Part shown: positions 8,492 to 13,816 of the stretch, piece after piece | Layout of the letters: each line of letters opens with the position of its first letter | How positions within the stretch are numbered: position 1 is the stretch's first letter | Assembly (NCBI GenBank): GCA_022592445.1 | Contig: JABYQR010000650.1 | Location: 1-13,816 of the forward strand | Source of the DNA: Cytidiella melzeri | Taxonomy: Eukaryota > Basidiomycota > Agaricomycetes > Polyporales > Irpicaceae | Direction of reading: 5' to 3' | Length of the DNA: 13,816 nt | Notes under the pieces: generated by a model | What the model was told of the DNA's origin: nothing | The model's input: the letters and a program-made list of their open reading frames with translations, nothing else | Database searches by the model: none | Position numbers and translations under genes: made by a program

Positions 8492-9541
8492 TAATTAAAA
8501 TTCTTTGTCCCAGAATTGAGAATAGACGCTCAAAATTAACAATTTGCAGATTTACGGTCAGCTTGACTAGTTTCCCACAAATCTCGGATATCTAAGCTGC
8601 TACGACAATTTTTGAGCACTCCCGACGTGTGTCAGTTTTTGGCGTGGGGCACTGTAGGCTCAGCCCCCCAGCTGTGCTGTCTTGGCACAGAGACTAACTG
8701 TAAGTACCAAGACAAATGGCACAGCACAACTTGCTATCGGAATTTCAGAGGTTGGTGCGCCCCCTGGCCAACTTGCAAGTGTGAAGCTCTGTCAGATTTG
8801 TTTTCCTGCTTGTGAGAGAGTTTCCTGAATTTGTGCTTCGTGTCAAAATTGAATGTTGAAATGTTGGAACGCTGAAACGTTAAACGGGCGTGAGCGGGGC
8901 ACAGCTGGTAGACAACTTTTTCCATCAATGTGTAACCTTGTATTTCAAATTTGTTGCTGAGGTGAACGCCATCTGCAGTGTGTTGCCCTTAACAACTTGC
9001 AGTACAGTACCCCACAGCGCCTGTTGTGAATCCGTGACAGGTTCTCCGCGCTTCAGATGACAGGGGGATGTGGAAAGGGGAACAAAAAAGACAAAAAGGC
9101 ATCAATATGGTTCATCATCAGTACGTCAAAAAAAACACGATTAGGACAGAACGTACCGTTTCTTCCGGAGATGTATGTTGATTTGTGCGTCGGTAAGCTG
9201 CGAGCAAGGAGTCAGTAAGCAGTTTTGTGGGAATGACGTCAAATCGCCGAGAAAACAAGGAATCGTTTACTTTACTTACTCGCAATGTCATTGAACAGTG
9301 ATGATCCCCTCTCTCCTCCGGGTAATATCCCGGCACATATGATATTGGAGGAGGAGACCAGAGCAACACCAGTGTGACTGCTAGACGGACGGACGGACGA
9401 GGAAACATAAACAGAAGAACAGGTACTGCACATACCCACGAGCGGACCAAAGCATGAAGTACGATAGTTGTGATCAATCCGCGCAACCAATTGGCAAGAG
9501 GTAGGGGCAAGGCAATATCAGGGCAGGGGCAAAGGGGATGG
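8492..9541. other. Region without a recognisable gene between the DDE gene start and the gypsy LTR
   Basis: No frame here shows a known domain. The longest minus-strand frame (9118-9510) is hydrophobic at its N-terminus but has no recognisable motif and no supporting context. Part is probably the 5' end of the DDE element, whose terminus I could not locate because its other end lies outside the window. It contains an imperfect inverted repeat at 8670-8731 and a short GGAC microsatellite (about 9386-9398). Confidence 0.5.
8670..8731. repeat. Imperfect inverted repeat
   Basis: AGCTGTGCTGTCTTGG (8670-8685) pairs with CCAAGAC (8707-8713) and ACAGCACAACT (8721-8731), with a 7-nt bulge in the right arm. 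The role is unknown. Confidence 0.45.
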
Positions 9542-9702
9542 TGTAACAGTTAAGGTTACACTCACCAGATAGTTGTTAAACTTGAAGGGGAGATAGTGAG
9601 ATAGAGAGTAGAGTGTTGGTGAGAGTGAGTACTGGGGAGTACGAAGTAGTCCTTGATCAACAGAGTGGATAAGACTGAGGGGATATGCCCTCAGGAGTGC
9701 CT

Positions 9703-9713
9703 CTATATATACA
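9703..9713 (-). promoter_or_regulatory. TATA box of the gypsy LTR
   Basis: Minus-strand CATGTATATATAGAGGCAC places the start of R at about 9675-9685, leaving roughly 140 nt of R-U5 to the LTR end. Transcripts from this 3' LTR would read leftward into the DDE pseudogene. Confidence 0.5.
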
Positions 9714-9916
9714 TGAAGGGGAGGACCCCAGGTACTACCCTAAGACCCCTAATACCTACATGAGTAAGCGAAGTAATCTACCTTACTAAGCATGCCCTAT
9801 GCCCTAGTGGTGCCACTTCAATAATCAACCAATAGCAATTGTCCCCATGACATGACCCCATGACCCAGCTCCAAGGCTAGACTTGTTCTAGCTTGTTCTA
9901 AGACAAGGCTAGACTT

Positions 9917-9929
9917 TTCCAGAAGGTTC
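9917..9929. promoter_or_regulatory. Heat-shock-element-like site in the LTR U3
   Basis: TTCCAGAAGGTTC is three perfect alternating TTC/GAA units with 2-nt spacing. A fourth GAA (9933) is spaced 3 nt, and a GAATGTTC pair lies at 9954-9961. The match to the HSF consensus is by sequence only. Confidence 0.4.
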
Positions 9930-10041
9930 TAAGAACTATGACATCATCTAATGGAATGTTCTATACTATGACATCATAGTTCCAGCAAGTTCCACAAGGT
10001 TCCAGATAGTTCTATCATGTGATACACAGATAAGGAAAGGA

Positions 10042-10083
10042 GCGCATCAGCGCATCAGAGACAGGAGGCGCATCAGCGCATCA
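10042..10083. repeat. Two tandem pairs of GCGCATCA in the LTR U3
   Basis: Copies are at 10042-10049, 10050-10057, 10068-10075 and 10076-10083, two head-to-tail 8-bp pairs. Confidence 0.7.
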
Positions 10084-10100
10084 ATTGATAGGCACTGAGA

Positions 10101-10200
10101 ATAAGCGCCGGAATAGGCGCCTGATAAGCGCCAGATAAGCGCTGGATAAGCGCCTAAATAGACGCCGGATAAGCGCTGGATAAGCGCTTGACAAGCGCTT
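10101..10200. repeat. Nine-unit 11-bp array in the LTR U3
   Basis: Units of the form ATAAGCGCYNG start at 10101, 10113, 10124, 10135, 10146, 10158, 10169, 10180 and 10191. Most contain GATAAG, the core that fungal GATA factors recognise, joined to the palindrome-like AGCGCY. Confidence 0.75.
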
Positions 10201-10266
10201 AAATATTCCCAATAATACCGTTGCCTGGTAAGGCAAGTCTTGTAGAAACATTGAAAATCTGTGACA

Positions 10267-10502
10267 TTACCCCCCCTTTTTGCTTTGAACTCCGTGCAAA
10301 GAGTTTTGAACGAACACCTTGGTCATTGAGTCCACTTTTTCACCATTGTCAAGAGGGTGCCTAAGCAATTCCGAGTGACTCTAGCGGCTTCTACCGACGC
10401 CCCTGACGGGGTTCACACCTCATTGGCTGATGGTAGTCTAGTCCGTACCCTCCTCGGTTGCGTCATTGGATCGTGGATGATCCTTGGTGTGTTGTTCGTG
10501 AC
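10267..10502 (-). other. Non-coding 3' region between the pol stop and the LTR
   Basis: About 235 bp with the polypurine tract at its LTR end; no gene is seen in it. Confidence 0.6.
10270..10281 (-). other. Polypurine tract of the gypsy element
   Basis: Minus-strand AAAAAGGGGGGG, followed by TAA and then the LTR start TGTCACAG, is the expected primer for plus-strand DNA synthesis. The 3-nt gap to TG may mean the true LTR start is slightly different. Confidence 0.7.
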
Positions 10503-12611
10503 TTATACACAGTAAATTGTAGCTGAGCGTATAGCTCGGGGATGATCGTCGTAGAATTTCTTGATCGCTTCTTGAGCGTGCGTGATGTTTTCTACAGGTT
10601 CCCACGTGTCGTCGTTCGGTCCGTAGCCTTTCCAGCGTATGTAATACTGAAGCCTTTTGGCACGACCTGTACGTCTTGACTTGAGAATCTTCTCGACTTC
10701 GTATTCTTCTTCTCCGTCGATGATATCTGGCGGAGGCATCTCCAGCTTTTGGCCTTCGAATTCAGGTTCGTTGTACGGTACTAACTTGCTTGCATGGAAT
10801 ACAGGATGTATCCTTGGTGAACGTTCAGGCCATTCTAGTCTGAATGTGACCGGCGAGAGCTTTTCAGCAATCTTGAATGGGCCATAGTACTTGGCTGACA
10901 GCTTATGTCCAGATTTTTGGTAGTCTCTCAGATCTAGCATGACCTGATCGCCTTCGTTGAAGGGAACCTTCTGAACGTGCTTGTCATAGTACCATTTCAT
11001 GCGTTCAGCCGCAAGTTGTAACGCCGCTTTAGCATGCTCTTGAGCTTGCAAGCGGTTCCACATGATGTCATTCATGTCAGACCTTTTCAGGTCCTTAGTG
11101 AGCGTTGGACCAGCTCTAGGGTGTCTGCCGTATTCGAGGTAGAAAGGCGAGTGCTTAGTTCCCTCGTGCGCTGCATTGTTGTATGCGAACTCAGTCGAGC
11201 TGAGCAGTCTAGCCCAGTCGTCATGTAGTTGATCAACGTAACAACGCAAGTACTGTTCGAGCGTTTGATTAACTCGTTCAGTTTGACCATCAGTCTGCGG
11301 ATGATATGCAGTAGTCATTGTAGATTCTATCCCTAGCATTTTACACCATTCCTGGAATAAATCTGCTGCAAATTGTGGACCTCGGTCGGAAATGATTTGC
11401 AAAGGTAACCCGTGAAGGGTCCAGACTCTCTCATAGAGTAGAGCTGCAAGGTCTTTTGCCGAGAACTCGTTTACAATAGGGAAGAAGTGCGCCCTTTTTG
11501 TAAGGCGGTCTACGACTACGCAGATAGCATTGAAGCCATCAGACTCCGGTAACTGAGTAATCAAGTCGACAGTCATGATATCCCATGGTTCGGCCGGAAC
11601 CGGATTAGGGATGAGTGGTCCATAAGGCTGTTGCGGACGAGTCTTCATCCGCTGACATGTGTCACAGCCTGTCACGTATTTCTTGACATCAGTGGTTAAA
11701 CCTGGCCACCAGTAGTTTCTCGAGATCAGTTCGTACGTTTTCCATCTGCCAGGATGTCCGGCAGAAGGTAGATCGTGATGCATCTGGATGATTTGGCGTC
11801 TCAGATCTAATTTCTGATCTTTGGGGATGTAGACTTTTCCACGGTATAGGAGTAATCCGTTCTCAAAATTCCATTCCTCTAGTGATTTCTTGAACTCCCT
11901 AGGACCAGAGTTAAGTAACTGCTGATAGTCCTTGGTAACTTCATCGTTCATGAGTGCTTCCTTGACCCGTCTTAGGATTTCATCATCGTTGATAGGCGAG
12001 TCATGAGAGTTTTCGATAGCAGAGATGGCAAAAAACTCGGGTTTAAGGAGAATTTTGTCCTCGTTATCGGAATTTACCCCCTCTTCATGATCTGGCCTCC
12101 TGGACAGAGGATCTGCGGTAAGCATGGTCTTTCCGGGTTTGTGCCGGAGCACGAAATTAAATCGCGTGAGGTATAACGCCCATCGCGCTTGTCTCCGAGT
12201 CAGCTTCTGGGCATTCCTGAAATATGTCAGGTTTTGGTGATCCGACCATATTTCTACGGTAATCGGATGTCCTTCCAGATGTTGACGATACTCTTCCAGG
12301 GCGCGGATAATAGCCAACAACTCTTTATTGTATATCTCATAATTACGTTCATGGACGTTGAGTGATTTAGAGTAGAAGGCTACTGGATGCCACAGCTTGT
12401 CAGCTGGGTCCAGTTGTGATAATACCGCTCCTGTAGCAAAGTCGCTAGCGTCTGTTTCCAGACGGAAAGGGTTTTCGTCATCTGGTATCCTCAGAATGGG
12501 TGCTGACGTAAAAGCCTGTTTCAGACTTTGGAAGGCTGTTCCTGAGCATCTTTCCAGATCCAGGTTGGTCCTTCTTTGTAAGAATAGTGAGCGGTTTCGC
12601 ATGTTTAGCAA
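10503..12611 (-). CDS. pol: gypsy pol, intact RNase H-integrase-chromodomain part
   Basis: This uninterrupted 702-codon frame is the C-terminal part of a pol polyprotein. Its first ~22 residues are out of frame with the homology, so the Met at 12611 is not a true start. RNase H has D54 (TDASDFATG), E97 (NKELLAI), D124 (SDHQNL) and D167 (ADPLSRR). Integrase has an HHCC finger (H279, H286, C316, C319) and a catalytic triad D349 (TVDLITQLP), D409 (ISDRGPQF) and E445 (GQTERVNQT), with exactly 35 residues between the last two. A GPY/F-like module (KYYGPFKI) is at about 574-581 and a chromodomain at about 636-690 (EEYEVEKIL, YIRWKGYGPNDDTWEP), which in this lineage directs integration toward methylated-histone chromatin. 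All catalytic residues are present. The upstream reverse transcriptase is broken, so this frame is not made from a working polyprotein here. Confidence 0.92.
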   Translation of the reverse strand: MLNMRNRSLFLQRRTNLDLERCSGTAFQSLKQAFTSAPILRIPDDENPFRLETDASDFATGAVLSQLDPADKLWHPVAFYSKSLNVHERNYEIYNKELLAIIRALEEYRQHLEGHPITVEIWSDHQNLTYFRNAQKLTRRQARWALYLTRFNFVLRHKPGKTMLTADPLSRRPDHEEGVNSDNEDKILLKPEFFAISAIENSHDSPINDDEILRRVKEALMNDEVTKDYQQLLNSGPREFKKSLEEWNFENGLLLYRGKVYIPKDQKLDLRRQIIQMHHDLPSAGHPGRWKTYELISRNYWWPGLTTDVKKYVTGCDTCQRMKTRPQQPYGPLIPNPVPAEPWDIMTVDLITQLPESDGFNAICVVVDRLTKRAHFFPIVNEFSAKDLAALLYERVWTLHGLPLQIISDRGPQFAADLFQEWCKMLGIESTMTTAYHPQTDGQTERVNQTLEQYLRCYVDQLHDDWARLLSSTEFAYNNAAHEGTKHSPFYLEYGRHPRAGPTLTKDLKRSDMNDIMWNRLQAQEHAKAALQLAAERMKWYYDKHVQKVPFNEGDQVMLDLRDYQKSGHKLSAKYYGPFKIAEKLSPVTFRLEWPERSPRIHPVFHASKLVPYNEPEFEGQKLEMPPPDIIDGEEEYEVEKILKSRRTGRAKRLQYYIRWKGYGPNDDTWEPVENITHAQEAIKKFYDDHPRAIRSATIYCV

Positions 12612-13485
12612 AGTCCTTGATGAAACGCCGATAGAAGTTGGCGAAGCCTAAGAAGGCTTGGACTTGCTTAACCTTTTCAGGTCGCGGCCACTCAGTAACT
12701 CCGGTGAGTTTGGCTGGATCCATCTCGATATGTCCGTGAGAAATGATCATGCCTAGGTACTCAATGCGATCTTTTTCAAAAAAGCATTTTTCCGGTTTGG
12801 CAAATAGATCGTTCTCGCGTAGACGCTTGAGCACTTCCTGTGTGATGCGACGGTTTTCCTTCTTGTCTTCAGTGAAGATGAGGATGTGTCGAGATACACC
12901 ATGACATGTCCTTCTAAGATCAAATCACTCAGAATTTCATTCATCATGGCTTGGAACGTTGCAGGTGGTTGCTGAAACCGAATACATCACCTTGGCTTCG
13001 AAAAGCCACGGTGTGTGATGAACGCCGTCTTCCATTCGTCACCCTTTCGGATGCGAACGTTATTGTATCCCCATCTAAGATCAATCTTTGAGAAGACCTT
13101 AGCCTTGCTTAACGAATTGATTAAATCGTTGATGCGAGGTATGGGGTACCGGTTTTTCACGTGATGTCGTTCAGTTTTCGGTAGTCTTGCACAAGGCGCA
13201 ACGAGCCATCTTTCTTTTGACGAAGAACACAGGTGCTGCAATCGGACTTTTCGATTTGCGGATGTAACCTTTTCGGAGTTCCTCTTCGATCCATTGATCT
13301 AGAGAATTCTTTTCCATTGGAGACAGCGGGTATAGTTTAGCCGCTTTGGGAAGGGAGGCACCTTCCTCAAATTCGATCGCGTGATCGTACGGTTTGCGTA
13401 ACGGCATGCGCTCTGATTTTTTCTTTGAAAAGACGTCACCAAATTCCCATAGATATTTTGGTACTAATGGTTCCAATTGACGGAT
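12545..13485 (-). pseudogene. gypsy reverse transcriptase region, broken by single-base indels
   Basis: Recognisable pieces in order on the minus strand are [40 protein letters not shown] (finger), [31 protein letters not shown] (first Asp of the palm), MMNEILSDLILEGHVMVYLD, FAKPEKCFFEKDRIEYLGM and QAFLGFANFYRRFIKDFAKH (thumb side). Frame changes fall near 13485, 13217, 13160, 13010, 12975, 12888 and 12565. One lies in the YLDD catalytic box. Amino-acid blocks between the breaks are very well preserved, so the breaks are recent or are sequence errors. Confidence 0.85.
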
Positions 13486-13816
13486 TCTTGTTCGTCAAAG
13501 CCGTCTTCAAAGCCCTCATCTTCCTTTCCAGAAAGTTCAGCAATTATTTCTGCTATTTCTTGGTCTTCTGGATGTCTAAGTCATCCAGTGGATGTGAGGG
13601 TTGTCCGGGTCGACATTTCTCTTCCGTCCAGGTTGTCTGACACCAAATGTCCCTTAGGTAACTCAAGCTCATCGATCTCTTCTTGAGTTACAGTGATGTT
13701 TTTACGAGCTCTTGGGGCACAGAGTTCAGGACATCTGGTAAATCTCCACTCGCCATTTGCCCAATCTATCTCCGGATTGTGGCGGCGTAAGAAGGTCATC
13801 CCAATAATCATTTGTT
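13486..13816 (-). pseudogene. gypsy protease C-terminus and protease-RT linker, partial
   Basis: IIGMTFLRRHNPEIDWANG is the C-terminal retropepsin signature (usual form ILGMPWL..HNP.IDW). The active-site D(T/S)G would lie beyond the right edge. A charged linker follows (TQEEIDELELPKG, then PEDQEIAEIIAELSGKEDEG), with an in-frame TGA at 13581-13583 between those two parts. Confidence 0.8.

Larger units (their letters stand above)
9542..10266 (-). repeat. 3' LTR of the gypsy element, 725 bp
   Basis: On the minus strand it starts TGTCACAG just after the polypurine tract and ends CTGTTACA at 9542; the termini are inverted repeats matching at 7 of 8 bases. The U3 carries an 11-bp tandem array (10101-10200), four GCGCATCA copies (10042-10083), TGACATCA and GAA/TTC-type sites, and a TATA box near 9708. 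The last 24 bp hold a splice-donor-like GGTGAGT. The boundaries are inferred from one LTR only, so an error of a few bases is possible. Confidence 0.75.
9542..13816 (-). mobile_element. Ty3/gypsy LTR retrotransposon (chromodomain type), truncated by the window edge
   Basis: Reading the minus strand from the right edge: protease C-terminal remnant, reverse transcriptase, RNase H, integrase, chromodomain, polypurine tract and 3' LTR. RNase H before integrase is the Ty3/gypsy order, and the C-terminal chromodomain places it among chromoviruses. gag, the protease active site, the primer-binding site and the 5' LTR would lie beyond 13816. The presumed 5-bp target duplication next to the LTR (9537-9541, GATGG) cannot be tested here. 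Confidence 0.9.

Noticed and set aside
9383..9401. GGAC microsatellite
   Set aside because: Three to four units only; ordinary slippage sequence.
9118..9510. 130-codon minus-strand frame with a hydrophobic N-terminus
   Set aside because: No recognisable motif, no intron or promoter context, and an overlapping frame of similar quality; it could be chance.
10657..11290. Open frames overlapping the integrase region on both strands
   Set aside because: Shadows of the intact pol frame, which shows all expected catalytic motifs.

Overview
This window looks like a transposon nest in a basidiomycete (probably Agaricomycete) genome. I see no host gene. The evidence is a run of short GT-AG introns (47-70 nt) with CTRAY-type branch points, transposase families and protein blocks that I recognise from mushroom genomes, and a chromodomain-bearing Ty3/gypsy element. 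All assignments come from motif recognition; no database search was possible.

Layout, left to right. (1) From base 1 to about 2560, and again from 8208 to 8491, lies one minus-strand DDE (IS630/Tc1-like) transposase pseudogene whose 3' end runs off the left edge. (2) A decayed hAT element at about 2562-8207 splits it. The hAT has inverted ends (TAGTGATGC), GGCC-rich subterminal arrays and an intron-rich minus-strand transposase gene (7670 to 2783). Removing the hAT rejoins the DDE gene in frame through a degenerate 8-bp duplication. (3) The hAT gene is itself interrupted by two LTR-like, promoter-bearing insertions of about 780 bp. Insert A (about 3584-4360) points rightward and insert B (about 4596-5384) points leftward, so they converge. 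(4) 8492-9541 holds no recognisable gene. (5) From 9542 to the right edge is a minus-strand Ty3/gypsy chromovirus-type retrotransposon: a 3' LTR (9542-10266), a polypurine tract, an intact RNase H-integrase-chromodomain frame (10503-12611), a reverse transcriptase region broken by single-base indels, and a protease remnant at the edge.

The order of events can be read from the nesting: the DDE element came first, then the hAT, then inserts A and B. The gypsy element next to them is probably young, because its integrase frame is intact.

The most unusual signal is in inserts A and B. Each has, just downstream of its TATA box, a 60-68 nt intron-like unit whose last 20-21 nt exactly duplicate the 20-21 nt immediately before the splice donor. 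The upstream copy therefore reads CTAG|GTRAGY, an acceptor fused to a donor. Each unit also contains a short perfect hairpin between donor and branch point. The two sequences are unrelated, so the shared architecture is not just shared descent of those bases.
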